64,000 nucleotides of DNA from Brachymonas wangyanguii (GCF_045055315.1 NZ_CP173677.1:186001-250000); one strand, 5' to 3'. Shown: positions 10,998 to 19,617, counted from the stretch's first letter. Numbers and translations are program-made. The notes: generated from the sequence alone by a model not told the origin.

Positions 10998-12227
10998 TCA
11001 GGCTGGCAGCGTCGGCTCCGGCCAGGTCGGGGCTGGCTGTGCGTCATGCTGCGCCTGACCGACGGCAATCGCCTGATCCAGCGCCTGCACCGCGGCGGCC
11101 GGATCGGCGGCGCCGGTAATGTCGCTCACCACCGCCACCATGTCTGCGCCGGCGGCAGCAGCCGCTTGTGCGCGCGCCGGCGTCATGCCGCCAATGGCGA
11201 CCAGCGGCAGTGGCGGATGGTCGCTGCCGGCATCGGCATGCAGCAGCTGCGCCCACCAGCCGACGTTGCTGTCGCCCAGCGGGATCCAGGGCATGTCCTT
11301 GGTGGTGGTGGCGTGCACCGGGCCGCAGGCCAGGTGGCTGGGGCGTGTGCGCAACGCGCGTGACAGTTCCCACAGGCTGTGCGTGCTCAGGCCCAGGCGC
11401 AGCCCGGCCAGCTGGATGCGGTCCAGATCGGCATCGGACAGCTGCTGCAGGTCTTCCTGCCCCAGGTGGATGCCATAAATGCCATGGCTGTTGCGGTGCA
11501 GCGTGTGGCGCAGTGCAGCTTCCCAGTGGTCATTGATGATGAGCAGCGCGCCGTGGCGGCTGGCAGCCTCGGCGCAGCGTGCGATCTGCGCGTCTAGTTC
11601 GCCGGGTGTTGGGTTTTTCAGGCGTAGCTGCACCAGCTTCACGCCCAGCTCCAGGCAGCGGATCACCCAGTCGGCATCGCCCATCACCGCGTACAGCCGA
11701 TGCGGGTGTGCCGGCTGGCGCAGGCTGCGCGGCATGCTGGCAAAGGGCAGGGCGCGCGGCGTGCCAAGCAGCGGGAAATGGCGGCGCTGGCGCGTGAAAT
11801 CCTCCGGCAGGGTGTTGCTGCGCGCATCGATGGCGGCAAGCGCGCCCATCAGGCCGAGCACGGCGGCATCGGCGGCGCAAAAGCCGCGGCCCAGCGCCAG
11901 TCGTGCCGCTTCATCGGCCAGCGCGGCGCTGTCGGCGTTCCAGTGCGGTGCCTCGGGCGTGCCGTGCAGCGGCGAGTGCAGCCAGCCGCTGGCGGCTTCG
12001 CCGGCGTACAGGTAGCAGCGTGCGGCGGTCTGCAGATTGCCCGGGTGCGCCAGCACGGCGTGGTGCTGGTGCGGCAGCACGACGGCCAGATCCAGCCAGC
12101 AGCGCTGTGCCCAGTCGGCAATCGCGGCGTCCTGGGCGGCTTCGGACAGGCCATCAGGCTGGCTGGCCAGGGCGGCCTGCCAGTCCAGCAGATGCACCAC
12201 GGCGGGGGAAACAGGAGAGTGGTTCAT
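10998..12227 (-). CDS. thiE: Thiamine-phosphate synthase with N-terminal ThiD-like extension
   Basis: The C-terminal half (from about residue 195, HRLYAVMGDADWV onward) is a ThiE TIM barrel, which couples HMP-pyrophosphate to the thiazole phosphate. Visible features are QLRLKNPT (phosphate contact), INDHWEAAL, GIHLGQEDL, STHS, GPVHATTTKDMPW and VAIGGMTPARA. Free-standing ThiE is usually ~210 residues; this protein has 409. The first ~190 residues are not a complete enzyme. The stretch GRGFCAADAAVLGLMGAL resembles the C-terminal part of HMP kinase ThiD, so it may be a degenerate ThiD domain. The gene follows birA with 51 bases between them and is probably in one transcript with it. No TPP riboswitch was seen. 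Confidence 0.82.
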   Translation of the reverse strand: MNHSPVSPAVVHLLDWQAALASQPDGLSEAAQDAAIADWAQRCWLDLAVVLPHQHHAVLAHPGNLQTAARCYLYAGEAASGWLHSPLHGTPEAPHWNADSAALADEAARLALGRGFCAADAAVLGLMGALAAIDARSNTLPEDFTRQRRHFPLLGTPRALPFASMPRSLRQPAHPHRLYAVMGDADWVIRCLELGVKLVQLRLKNPTPGELDAQIARCAEAASRHGALLIINDHWEAALRHTLHRNSHGIYGIHLGQEDLQQLSDADLDRIQLAGLRLGLSTHSLWELSRALRTRPSHLACGPVHATTTKDMPWIPLGDSNVGWWAQLLHADAGSDHPPLPLVAIGGMTPARAQAAAAAGADMVAVVSDITGAADPAAAVQALDQAIAVGQAQHDAQPAPTWPEPTLPA

Positions 12228-12278
12228 GGCAATTCCGTGCGCCGGAAGGCTCCGGCTGTTGCTGGCATGGTAGCGGAT

Positions 12279-13091
12279 TCAGCCGCCGGCCGGACGCACA
12301 CTGACTTCCTGGCTCAGCACCTCGTGCAGCTGGCCGTCGGCCTGGCGGATCAGCAGGCCGCCCTGGGCGTTGACGCCGCTGGCCAGTCCCTCGCTGCCAT
12401 CCGACAGCCGGACCAGCTGGCCGGCGAGGGCATCGCGCCGGGCAAACTCGGCCTGCCAGGGGGCAAAACCCTGCACGGCAAACTGCTTCAGCGCCAGTGC
12501 CAGCGGCATGGCCACCTGCAGCAGCACCTCGGGTGCGAGCACGTCTGGCGCAAACTGCTGCACCCAGGCCGGTGGCGTGACGCTGGTCTGGCCGGCGGCG
12601 GCTGGCGGCAGCACCGGCGGCGGCGCCACATTGATGCCGCAGCCGATCACCGCGTAGCGCTGCCGGCCAAGGATGCAGACTTCGACCAGGATGCCGCCGA
12701 GCTTGCGCTGCTGCAGCCACAGGTCATTCGGCCACTTGAGCTGGATGCCGTGGCGCTGCAGCGGGTCCAGTCCCTGTGCCAGCGCGCAGCCGGCCACCAG
12801 CGACAGGCCGGACAGGTCGGCCTCGTCCATCGGCACGCCCAGCGAGAAGGTGAGCGACTGCCCCACGGCCTGCTCGCTGACCCAGCTGCGGCCCATGCGG
12901 CCGCGGCCGGCGGTCTGCTGTTCGGCCACCAGCAGCACCGGCCAGGCCTGGCCGGCGCGGGCGCGCTCCATCAGCGTGCTGTTGGTCGAGTCCAGCCGGG
13001 GCAGGACTTCCACACTGAAGCCGGGCCAGTGCGGTTCGATCTGGCTCCAGAGGGTTTCGGCGGGCCAGTTCAGGGTCAGGGAGGCGGACAT
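12279..13091 (-). CDS. birA: Biotin--[acetyl-CoA-carboxylase] ligase (short, no DNA-binding domain)
   Basis: BirA activates biotin with ATP and attaches it to the biotin carrier protein of acetyl-CoA carboxylase. The 270-residue protein has DSTNST (substrate entry), the biotinyl-AMP loop GRGRMGRSW (62-70), KWPNDL (119-124) and LGGILVE (131-137) with Lys130 just before it, then GCGIN. It starts directly with the catalytic domain; the N-terminal winged-helix repressor domain of E. coli BirA is absent, so it is probably only an enzyme and not a biotin-operon repressor. It is divergent from topB and upstream of thiE on the same strand. Confidence 0.93.
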   Translation of the reverse strand: MSASLTLNWPAETLWSQIEPHWPGFSVEVLPRLDSTNSTLMERARAGQAWPVLLVAEQQTAGRGRMGRSWVSEQAVGQSLTFSLGVPMDEADLSGLSLVAGCALAQGLDPLQRHGIQLKWPNDLWLQQRKLGGILVEVCILGRQRYAVIGCGINVAPPPVLPPAAAGQTSVTPPAWVQQFAPDVLAPEVLLQVAMPLALALKQFAVQGFAPWQAEFARRDALAGQLVRLSDGSEGLASGVNAQGGLLIRQADGQLHEVLSQEVSVRPAGG

Positions 13092-13257
13092 GCGGAAATC
13101 GGTTTGTCAGGGCAGGCCGGCAGCGGGCTGCCAGCTTGTGGTAGCTTATAAAAAGGAAATGTTGCTGCGCATTGTGCGTCAGCTGCGGTATGCTGCCGCC
13201 ACTGGCAGCGTACCGGCTGGCCGCAGCACGAGATATATACAGGAATCCCATCATCCC

Positions 13258-16179
13258 ATGAGCAAGTCACTGGTCATCGCGGAAAAACCTTCGGTCGCGC
13301 AAGATATTGTGCGCGCCCTGACGCCGGTTGCCGGCGCTTTCAGCAAGCATGACGACTATTTCGAGAACGATCGCTACATTGTCACCAGCGCCGTCGGCCA
13401 CCTGGTCGAGATCCAGGCGCCCGAAGAATACGACGTCAAGCGTGGCAAGTGGAGCTTTACCCACCTGCCGGTGATCCCGCCGCACTTCGACCTGAAGCCG
13501 GTGGAAAAGACCAAGTCGCGCCTGAATGCCGTGACCCGCCTGGTCAAGCGCAAGGAAGTGAGCGAGCTGATCAACGCCTGTGACGCGGGCCGCGAGGGCG
13601 AGCTGATCTTCCGCCTGATCGAGCAGTATGCCGGCGGCGCCAAGCCGCTGGGCAAGCCGGTCAAGCGCCTCTGGCTGCAGAGCATGACGCCGCAGGCGAT
13701 CCGCGACGGCTTCGACAAGCTGCGCAGCAATGCCGACATGCAGGGCCTGGCCGATGCCGCACGCAGCCGCAGCGAGGCCGACTGGCTGGTCGGCATCAAC
13801 GGCACGCGTGCCATGACGGCGTTTAACTCGCGCGATGGCGGCTTCTTCCTGACCACCGTCGGCCGCGTGCAGACGCCGACGCTGGCGATCGTGGTCGAGC
13901 GCGAGGAAAAGATCCGCAAGTTCGTCAGCCGCGACTACTGGGAGGTGCATGCCGAGTTTGCCGCGCAGGCTGGCCTGTACCCGGGCAAGTGGTTTGATCC
14001 GGCCTGGAAGAAGAGCGATGACGCCGAGGCCAAGGCGGATCGCCTGTGGAACCAGCAGCAGGCGCAGGAGATTGTCGATGCCGTGCGCGGCCAGACCGGC
14101 AGCGTCACCGAAGAGAAAAAGCCCAGCACCCAGGCCTCTCCGCAGCTGTTTGACCTGACCAGCCTGCAGCGCGAGGCCAACGGCAAGTTCGGCTTCAGCG
14201 CCAAGACCACGCTGAGCCTGGCGCAAAGCCTGTACGAGCGCCACAAGGCGCTGACCTATCCGCGTACCGATGCGCGCTACCTGCCAGAGGACTATCTGGG
14301 CGTGGCGCACCAGACCTTTGCCATGCTGGCCGACAGCGGCATGAGCCACTTGGCGCCGTTTGCGCGCCAGGCGATCGACAAGGGCTATATCAAGCCGAGC
14401 CGTCGCATTTTCGACAACAGCAAGGTAAGCGATCACTTCGCCATCATCCCGACGCTGCAGGCGCCCGGCAACCTGAGCGAGGCCGAGCGCAAGCTCTACG
14501 ACCTGGTGGTGCGCCGCTTCATGGCGGTGTTCTTCCCGAGCGCCGAGTTCATGGTCACCACCCGCATCACGAAAGTGCAGCAGCACCATTTCCGCAGCGA
14601 CGGCAAGGTGCTGGTGAATCCGGGCTGGCTGGCGATTTACGGCAAGGAAGCCGCCAGCGAAACCGCTGACGACAAGGATGGCAAGGACAGCAAGCATCTG
14701 GTGCCGGTGCAGCCGAACGAGCAGGTGCTGACCGAATCGGCCCAGGCCAAGGGCCTGAAGACGCGCCCGCCGGCACGCTTCAGCGAAGCCACGCTGCTCG
14801 GAGCCATGGAAGGCGCTGGCAAGTGGATCGAGGACGACGAGCTGCGCGAGGCGATGCAGGACAAGGGTCTGGGCACGCCGGCCACGCGCGCCGCCATCAT
14901 CGAAGGCCTGATCGGCGAAAAATACATGCTGCGCGAAGGCCGTGAGCTGATCCCCACCGCCAAGGCGTTCCAGCTGATGACGCTGCTGCGCGGCCTGGAA
15001 GTGGAAGAGCTGAGCAAGCCGGCCCTGACCGGCAACTGGGAAAGCAAGCTGGCGCAGATCGAGCAGGGCGCACTGAGCCGGGCTGAATTCATGCAGGACA
15101 TTGCCGCCATGACCGAGCGCATCGTGCGCAAGGCCAAGGAATACGATCGTGATACCGTGCCGGGTGATTACGTCACGCTGCAGACGCCGTGCCCGACCTG
15201 TGGCGGCGTGGTCAAGGAAAACTACCGCCGCTACAGCTGCACCGGTGCCAACGGCGCGGGCGAAGGATGCGGCTTCTCCATCAGCAAGATCCCCGGCGGC
15301 CGCACCTTTGAAGATGCCGAAGTCGAGCAGCTGCTGCGCGACAAGCAGGTTGGCCCGCTGGAAGGCTTCCGCAGCAAGGCCGGCTGGCCGTTCACCGCCG
15401 AACTCAAGCTCACCTTTGACGAGGAGTCGCAGAACCATAAGCTGGAATTCGACTTTGGCGACAAGGGCGATGAGGATAGCGGCGAGCTGCTGGACCTGAG
15501 TCAGGCGCAGTCGCTCGGCAAGTGCCCGTCCTGCGGCAGCCGCGTGGTCGAATATGGCAGCAACTACGTCTGCGAAAAAGCCGTGCCCACGCTGGAGCAG
15601 ACAACGCCCACTTGCAAGTTCAAGACCGGCAGCATCATCCTGCAGCAGCCGATCACGCACGAGCAGCTGAGCAAGCTGCTGGAAACCGGCAAGACCGACT
15701 TGCTGGACAAGTTCATTTCCAACCGCACGCGCCGCGCCTTCAAGGCCTTCCTGGTCTGGGATGCGGATGCAGGCAAGGTCGGCTTCGAATTCGAGCCGCG
15801 TGCCGGCAAGGCGGGCGCTGCGCGTGGCAGTGCCGCGGCAAAGACGACTGGCGCCAAGGCGGCGAAGGCCGTGAAAGCGGTGAAATCAACCGCAGCCAAG
15901 GCACCCAAGGCTGCCAAGTCCGCTGCCGAGAAAAAGAAACGCGCTCCGGCTGCCGGCACACTCAAGCCCAGCGCCGAGCTGGCCGCCGTGATCGGCGACG
16001 AGCTGATCTCGCGTCCGCAGGCCATGAAGAAGATCTGGGACTACATCAAGACCCACAACCTGCAGGATCCAAAGGACAAGCGCACCATCGTTGCCGATGC
16101 AAAGCTGCGCCCGGTGCTGGGCGCGGATAGCGTCAACATGTTCGCGCTGGCGGGGTTGATTGGCAAGCATGTGAGTTGA
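13258..16179 (+). CDS. topB: DNA topoisomerase III with zinc-ribbon tail and C-terminal SWIB/MDM2 domain
   Basis: This type IA topoisomerase of 973 residues decatenates DNA. The Toprim domain shows VIAEKPSVAQDI (7-18), AVGHLVE (45-51) and DAGREGELIFRL (109-120). The catalytic tyrosine is Y334 in YPRTDARYLP, matching the E. coli TopB position (328). Two cysteine clusters follow (CPTCGG near residue 645, CPSCGS near 756). An Ala/Lys-rich linker (about 850-900) comes next, then residues ~900-973, which look like a SWIB/MDM2 domain (LISRPQAMKKIWDYIKTHNLQDPKDKR). The open frame begins at 12673, but the ATG at 13258 sits exactly at the conserved N terminus; the upstream part is antisense to birA. 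Confidence 0.93.
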   Translation: MSKSLVIAEKPSVAQDIVRALTPVAGAFSKHDDYFENDRYIVTSAVGHLVEIQAPEEYDVKRGKWSFTHLPVIPPHFDLKPVEKTKSRLNAVTRLVKRKEVSELINACDAGREGELIFRLIEQYAGGAKPLGKPVKRLWLQSMTPQAIRDGFDKLRSNADMQGLADAARSRSEADWLVGINGTRAMTAFNSRDGGFFLTTVGRVQTPTLAIVVEREEKIRKFVSRDYWEVHAEFAAQAGLYPGKWFDPAWKKSDDAEAKADRLWNQQQAQEIVDAVRGQTGSVTEEKKPSTQASPQLFDLTSLQREANGKFGFSAKTTLSLAQSLYERHKALTYPRTDARYLPEDYLGVAHQTFAMLADSGMSHLAPFARQAIDKGYIKPSRRIFDNSKVSDHFAIIPTLQAPGNLSEAERKLYDLVVRRFMAVFFPSAEFMVTTRITKVQQHHFRSDGKVLVNPGWLAIYGKEAASETADDKDGKDSKHLVPVQPNEQVLTESAQAKGLKTRPPARFSEATLLGAMEGAGKWIEDDELREAMQDKGLGTPATRAAIIEGLIGEKYMLREGRELIPTAKAFQLMTLLRGLEVEELSKPALTGNWESKLAQIEQGALSRAEFMQDIAAMTERIVRKAKEYDRDTVPGDYVTLQTPCPTCGGVVKENYRRYSCTGANGAGEGCGFSISKIPGGRTFEDAEVEQLLRDKQVGPLEGFRSKAGWPFTAELKLTFDEESQNHKLEFDFGDKGDEDSGELLDLSQAQSLGKCPSCGSRVVEYGSNYVCEKAVPTLEQTTPTCKFKTGSIILQQPITHEQLSKLLETGKTDLLDKFISNRTRRAFKAFLVWDADAGKVGFEFEPRAGKAGAARGSAAAKTTGAKAAKAVKAVKSTAAKAPKAAKSAAEKKKRAPAAGTLKPSAELAAVIGDELISRPQAMKKIWDYIKTHNLQDPKDKRTIVADAKLRPVLGADSVNMFALAGLIGKHVS

Positions 16180-16229
16180 GTGGCAGGGCTGACGTGGCCC
16201 TTGACGTCCGAACGTTCAGGGGCAGGAAG

Positions 16230-16544
16230 TCAGCCAGTTTGCTCGACTTGCGCCACCAGCCGTATGCCCAGGGCGCGCATGACGCGTGCCACAGTGGAAA
16301 ATTGGGGCCGTGACGTGGGCCGCAAGGCCTTGTAGAGTGCTTCGCGTGTCAGGCCGGATTGTTCGGCCACTTGTGTCATGCCGCGTGCGCGGGCTGCGTC
16401 ACCGAGGACGGCCAGCAGCAGGGCCGGGTCACCATCCTCCAGCGCCAAGTTGATATAGGCGGTGATGTCGGCTTCGTCCTTGAGGTAGTCGGCTGCATCG
16501 AAAGGTGTCAGTTCCAGCGCAGGCTCAGTTGAGGTAGTGGACAT
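16230..16544 (-). CDS. higA: HigA-type antitoxin (addiction module antidote protein)
   Basis: This 104-residue protein matches the family of putative addiction-module antidotes. After an acidic N terminus (PFDAADYLKDEADITAYINLAL) comes a Cro/C1-like helix-turn-helix at about residues 57-74 (TQVAEQSGLTREALYKAL), then PQFSTVARVMRALGIRL. It should bind and neutralise the toxin encoded just upstream and repress the operon. The start lies 3 bases past the toxin stop with a CAGGAG site overlapping it, so translation is coupled. Toxin-first order is typical of higBA modules. Confidence 0.88.
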   Translation of the reverse strand: MSTTSTEPALELTPFDAADYLKDEADITAYINLALEDGDPALLLAVLGDAARARGMTQVAEQSGLTREALYKALRPTSRPQFSTVARVMRALGIRLVAQVEQTG

Positions 16545-16547
16545 GGT

Positions 16548-16850
16548 TTACTCCTGAACGCGGGCAGCCAGTTGCCTGGCCTTGACGATATCGCTGGACT
16601 GGCTGGCCTTGTTGCCGCCTCCGAGCATCACGATCAGCCTGGAGCCGCGCTGGAGGTAGTACATGCGCCAACCCGGGCCGAAATGTTCCCGCATCTCCAT
16701 GACGCCTTCGCCAACAGGGGCAGTGTCCCCGAGATTGCCGAGGCTGGCTTTTCGCAGCCGCAATAGCAGGCGTCTCCGCGTGACATCATCTTTCAGGTGC
16801 TTCAGCCAGAAGGAAAATTCATGCGTTTGTTCGATCGAGAATATGGACAC
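16548..16850 (-). CDS. higB: RelE/ParE superfamily (HigB-like) toxin
   Basis: The 100-residue basic protein fits the type II toxin family paired with HigA-like antidotes: FSFWLKHLKDDVTRRRLLLRLRKASLGNLGD, then EGVMEMREHFGPGWRMYYLQRGSRLIVMLGGGNKASQ, the usual core strands including the GxR-x-YY and LxGGxK patterns. Such toxins are usually ribosome-dependent mRNA endonucleases. The start is GTG; an AGGTGA site 7 bases upstream supports it, and a stop codon in frame just before excludes a longer product. It is the first gene of the pair and is flanked upstream by an AT-rich gap. Confidence 0.87.
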   Translation of the reverse strand: MSIFSIEQTHEFSFWLKHLKDDVTRRRLLLRLRKASLGNLGDTAPVGEGVMEMREHFGPGWRMYYLQRGSRLIVMLGGGNKASQSSDIVKARQLAARVQE

Positions 16851-17005
16851 AGTGTAATCACCTGTTCACGGCTGTCAAGCATTTGGAGCAGGGATTTTAA
16901 GTGATAAATTAATTCCAATGTATTAATTTTGTGTCCTATCTGGAGCTGGCGCCACCATCTCAAGTCTGCAGCGGAACCTCGGCTAGCGCGGCCCCGCTGC
17001 ATCGC
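16851..17005. other. AT-rich gap upstream of higBA
   Basis: These 155 bases between the dodecin stop and the toxin start are clearly richer in A and T than the surroundings, especially about 16895-16935 with runs such as TAAATTAATT. They should hold the higBA promoter and operator. A TTGACA with a TACACT 16 bases later exists on the minus strand, but its -10 directly abuts the GTG start, so it is unlikely to be the functional promoter. Confidence 0.45.
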
Positions 17006-17257
17006 TTACTTCTTCCGCGCAGCCACCTTCTTCGCCGGCGAGGTGTTCTCGGCCACGTCCTGCACGATAAAGGTCACTTTCATGTTGACGCGGTATTCGG
17101 TGATCTTGCCGGCGTCGACCACGACTTTCTGTTCCTGGATCCAGGCACCCTGCACCTGATCGACGCTGGTGTTGACGCGGTTGATGCCAGTCTGGATCGC
17201 ATCTTCAAAGCTCTTGGTGCTGGACGCGCTGATTTCGAGGACTTTGGCTACGGACAT
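17006..17257 (-). CDS. Dodecin family flavin-binding protein
   Basis: This 83-residue protein has the dodecin fold pattern: VAKVLEISASSTKSFEDAIQTGINRVN, then VQGAWIQEQKVVVDAGKITEYRVNMKVTFIV. Dodecins assemble into hollow dodecamers that store flavin or, in some bacteria, bind CoA. The tryptophan W39 matches the residue that stacks on the flavin. It is a little longer than the usual 65-70 residues because of a C-terminal Lys/Arg-rich tail. An AGGAGA ribosome binding site supports the start at 17257. Confidence 0.92.
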   Translation of the reverse strand: MSVAKVLEISASSTKSFEDAIQTGINRVNTSVDQVQGAWIQEQKVVVDAGKITEYRVNMKVTFIVQDVAENTSPAKKVAARKK

Positions 17258-17353
17258 GGGAATCTCCTGTGAGTGGATATGGAGACTCCAGCGTACGCGC
17301 GCCGGTATGCAGCGCGCTACGGAACGGCGCTTGTGCCGGTGTAGGAGAAGCGC

Positions 17354-18274
17354 TCAGGTGCGGCGCTGTGTCAGCACTTGCTGCAGCCAGGCGTGACCGC
17401 TGACCAGCACGATGCCGACCAGCACCATGGCGGCGCCGATCATGAAGTTGCGCTCGATTGGCTCGTCCAGCAGCCAGGCGCCCAGCACCACGCCGAGCAG
17501 CGGCGACAGGAAGGACAGCACGCCCAGGCGCGAGGCCAGGTAGAAGCGCAGCAGCCAGAACCAGACCAGGTAGCTGAAGAAGGAGACTGCCAGCGCCTGG
17601 AACGCCAGCGCAGCCCAGACCATGGGCACATCGATGTGGAGGGTGGTGTGGCCGATCAGCCAGGCACCGGGCAGCAGCAGCACGAAGGCCGCAGCCAGCT
17701 GGTAGAACAGCACCTGGGTCGCCGGCAGCGTGGCCAGGCGCGTGGTGCGCACGGTGACCGTGGTGGCCGCCCAGAGGATGGCCGCGCCCACGGCCAGCAG
17801 GTCGCCGATCAGCATCTCCAGGTTGGTATCGGTGCCGTGGCCGAGAAAGGCGACGGCGATGCCGGCAAAGGCGAGCAGGATGCCCAGCCACTGCAGGGGC
17901 GACAGCCGCTCGGACGGCAGCTTCCAGTGCAGGCCGAGCGCGGCAAAGATGGGTGCCGAATACAGCAGCACGATCATGTGGCCGGCGGTGGTGTATTGCA
18001 GCCCCTTGCCGATCAGCAGGAATTCGAAGGCAAACAGCGCACCGACGGCGAGGCCGGGCTTCCAGATGCCATCGCGCACCGTGAGCTGCTCGCCGCGCCA
18101 GCGCATCATGCCCCAGACCAGCAGCGCGGCAATGCCGGAGCGCAGCGCCAGTTGCAGCGTGGGCGAAAAGTCGGCGGCGGTGGCCTTGAGCGTGATCTGT
18201 TGCAGGCTCCAGATGGTGCACAGCAGCAGCATCAGCAGGTAGGCGCGGGTATCCAGGGGTTGGCGCAGGTCCAT
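17354..18274 (-). CDS. EamA/DMT-superfamily transporter
   Basis: The 306-residue integral membrane protein has about ten hydrophobic segments and the internal duplication of the EamA (drug/metabolite transporter) fold. A first half begins at YLLMLLLCTIWSLQQITLK. A second half begins near LLAVGAAILWAATTVTVRTT and ends with the characteristic ...SFLSPLLGVVLGAWLLDEPIERNFMIGAAMVLVGIVLVS. The substrate is unknown. It is the second gene after the MOSC protein on the minus strand (18 bases between), so they may be co-transcribed. Confidence 0.9.
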   Translation of the reverse strand: MDLRQPLDTRAYLLMLLLCTIWSLQQITLKATAADFSPTLQLALRSGIAALLVWGMMRWRGEQLTVRDGIWKPGLAVGALFAFEFLLIGKGLQYTTAGHMIVLLYSAPIFAALGLHWKLPSERLSPLQWLGILLAFAGIAVAFLGHGTDTNLEMLIGDLLAVGAAILWAATTVTVRTTRLATLPATQVLFYQLAAAFVLLLPGAWLIGHTTLHIDVPMVWAALAFQALAVSFFSYLVWFWLLRFYLASRLGVLSFLSPLLGVVLGAWLLDEPIERNFMIGAAMVLVGIVLVSGHAWLQQVLTQRRT

Positions 18275-18292
18275 GGTGTGGGGAAACTCGGG

Positions 18293-18865
18293 TCAGAGGT
18301 TGCGGTGCCGGCGCAGCAGGCTGGCGACCGGGGTTTGTCGGGATCCGGGGACCAGCGTACCGTGCTGACCGGCGCGCAGGCTACCCGCCTGTTCCACGGC
18401 CAGATACCAGCCGCAGCGTTCGTGCTGCACCATGTCGCGCGCGGCCTGCGGATAGCCCATGACGTGCACCAGCTTGTCGCAGGGCTGACGCGGTTCGCTC
18501 ACGCGCAGCACGCAATCGGGAAAGTGCAGCTGGTCGCCCACATGGATATCGGCTTCGGTCAGTCCCTGCAGGGTGAGATTCTCGCCCAGAAAGCCCCAGG
18601 GCAGGATTTGTTCGGGATCAGGCGCGCCGCGTGCCGCGCGCTGCTGCTGCCACCAGGGGTAGTGTTCGGACGGGAAGGCGTAGACGGCCTTGCGCAGGCC
18701 ACCGTGCACATCCAGGTCGGCCTGTTCATCGCCCTGCAGGCCGAGTTTGCCAACGGCCAGGGTATCGGGCGTGCCGCGCTTGCGGATGCCGGACAGCACG
18801 CTGCGTCCCTGCATCAGCAGCGGACTGGCAAGCGCGACATTGAGGCTGAGCAGTACAAAAGACAA
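18293..18865 (-). CDS. MOSC domain protein (YiiM family)
   Basis: This 190-residue protein carries a MOSC domain, the sulfur-carrier fold related to the molybdenum cofactor sulfurase C terminus. The typical core is GLQGDEQADLDVHGGLRKAVYAF, then GENLTLQG, then the conserved cysteine C129 in SEPRQPCDKL. YiiM-like members reduce N-hydroxylated compounds or handle molybdenum-bound sulfur. The neighbouring transporter gives no further clue. The start at 18865 gives the full conserved N terminus. Confidence 0.88.
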   Translation of the reverse strand: MSFVLLSLNVALASPLLMQGRSVLSGIRKRGTPDTLAVGKLGLQGDEQADLDVHGGLRKAVYAFPSEHYPWWQQQRAARGAPDPEQILPWGFLGENLTLQGLTEADIHVGDQLHFPDCVLRVSEPRQPCDKLVHVMGYPQAARDMVQHERCGWYLAVEQAGSLRAGQHGTLVPGSRQTPVASLLRRHRNL

Positions 18866-19110
18866 GTGGCGGCACCGGGTTACGATGCCGCCACTGTATC
18901 ACTCCTGACCATGGCTGCCTGGTGGGCGGCTGATCTCCTTGCGGCTTGCCCCGGATCGGGTGGGCCACAAGCCCTGACTGGGAGTCTGCACCTGTGGGTG
19001 GGGTGTCAGACCGGGGTCGCTGTTGCTTGTTGCATGGGTGTTATCTTAGTTGTGCAGGTGCAGCAGAAACTTGCGATTTTTATGCTGCAGCGCCACAATA
19101 TTGGCAGGAA

Positions 19111-19120
19111 ATTGCGCAAT
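19111..19120. promoter_or_regulatory. Palindrome upstream of Lrp-type regulator gene
   Basis: ATTGCGCAAT is a perfect 10-base palindrome 20 bases before the regulator ATG, in the divergent gap with the MOSC gene. Lrp/AsnC proteins bind short A/T-flanked palindromes and often autoregulate, so this is a candidate operator. Confidence 0.4.
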
Positions 19121-19140
19121 AACACATAGGGGTGGAAGAT

Positions 19141-19605
19141 ATGGAGCTGGATCGCTACGATCGCGCCATTCTCAAGGCCTTGCAGGCCGATGGCCGCATG
19201 TCCAACCAGGAGCTGGCCGATGCCATCGGGCTGTCGCCTTCGCCCTGTCTGCGGCGCGTGCGTGCGCTGGAGGAGGCCGGCCTGATTACCGGCTACCGCG
19301 CGCTGGTCGATGCGCGCCGGCTCGGCCTGAGCCTGATGGCGCTGATCAGCATTTCCATGGACAAGCACACGCCCGAGCGCTTTGCCAACTTCGAGGCGCT
19401 GGTCGGCGATATTCCCGAGGTGCTGGAATGCCTGCTGATCACCGGCCAGCAGTCGGATTACCAGCTCAAGGTGGTGGTGCGCGACATGGACCACTACCAG
19501 CACCTGCTGCTCAACAAGCTCACCCGCATCGAGGGGGTGACCGGCGTGCATTCCAGCTTTGTCATGCGGCGCGTGCTGGACGAGCGGCCAGTGCCGATCG
19601 GGTGA
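19141..19605 (+). CDS. Lrp/AsnC family transcriptional regulator
   Basis: This 154-residue DNA-binding protein starts MELDRYDRAILKALQADGRMSNQELADAIGLS with a winged helix-turn-helix at about 23-42 (PSPCLRRVRALEEAGLI). A RAM/AsnC ligand-binding domain follows (ALISISMD...VLECLLITGQQSDYQLKVVVRDM), ending in GVTGVHSSFVMRRVL. It probably senses an amino acid. A GTG at 19132 would add three residues; the ATG at 19141 is preferred because an AGGGGTGGA site lies just before it. The gene is divergent from the MOSC gene and convergent with pepP. Confidence 0.92.
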   Translation: MELDRYDRAILKALQADGRMSNQELADAIGLSPSPCLRRVRALEEAGLITGYRALVDARRLGLSLMALISISMDKHTPERFANFEALVGDIPEVLECLLITGQQSDYQLKVVVRDMDHYQHLLLNKLTRIEGVTGVHSSFVMRRVLDERPVPIG

Positions 19606-19617
19606 ACCTGGCGGTCA

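Noticed and set aside
13267..15660. Long minus-strand open frame across topB
   Set aside because: Antisense shadow of topB; no recognisable domain.
16850..16878. TTGACA/TACACT pair as the higBA promoter
   Set aside because: The -10 would abut the GTG start, placing transcription inside the coding region; the start itself is supported by an AGGTGA site.
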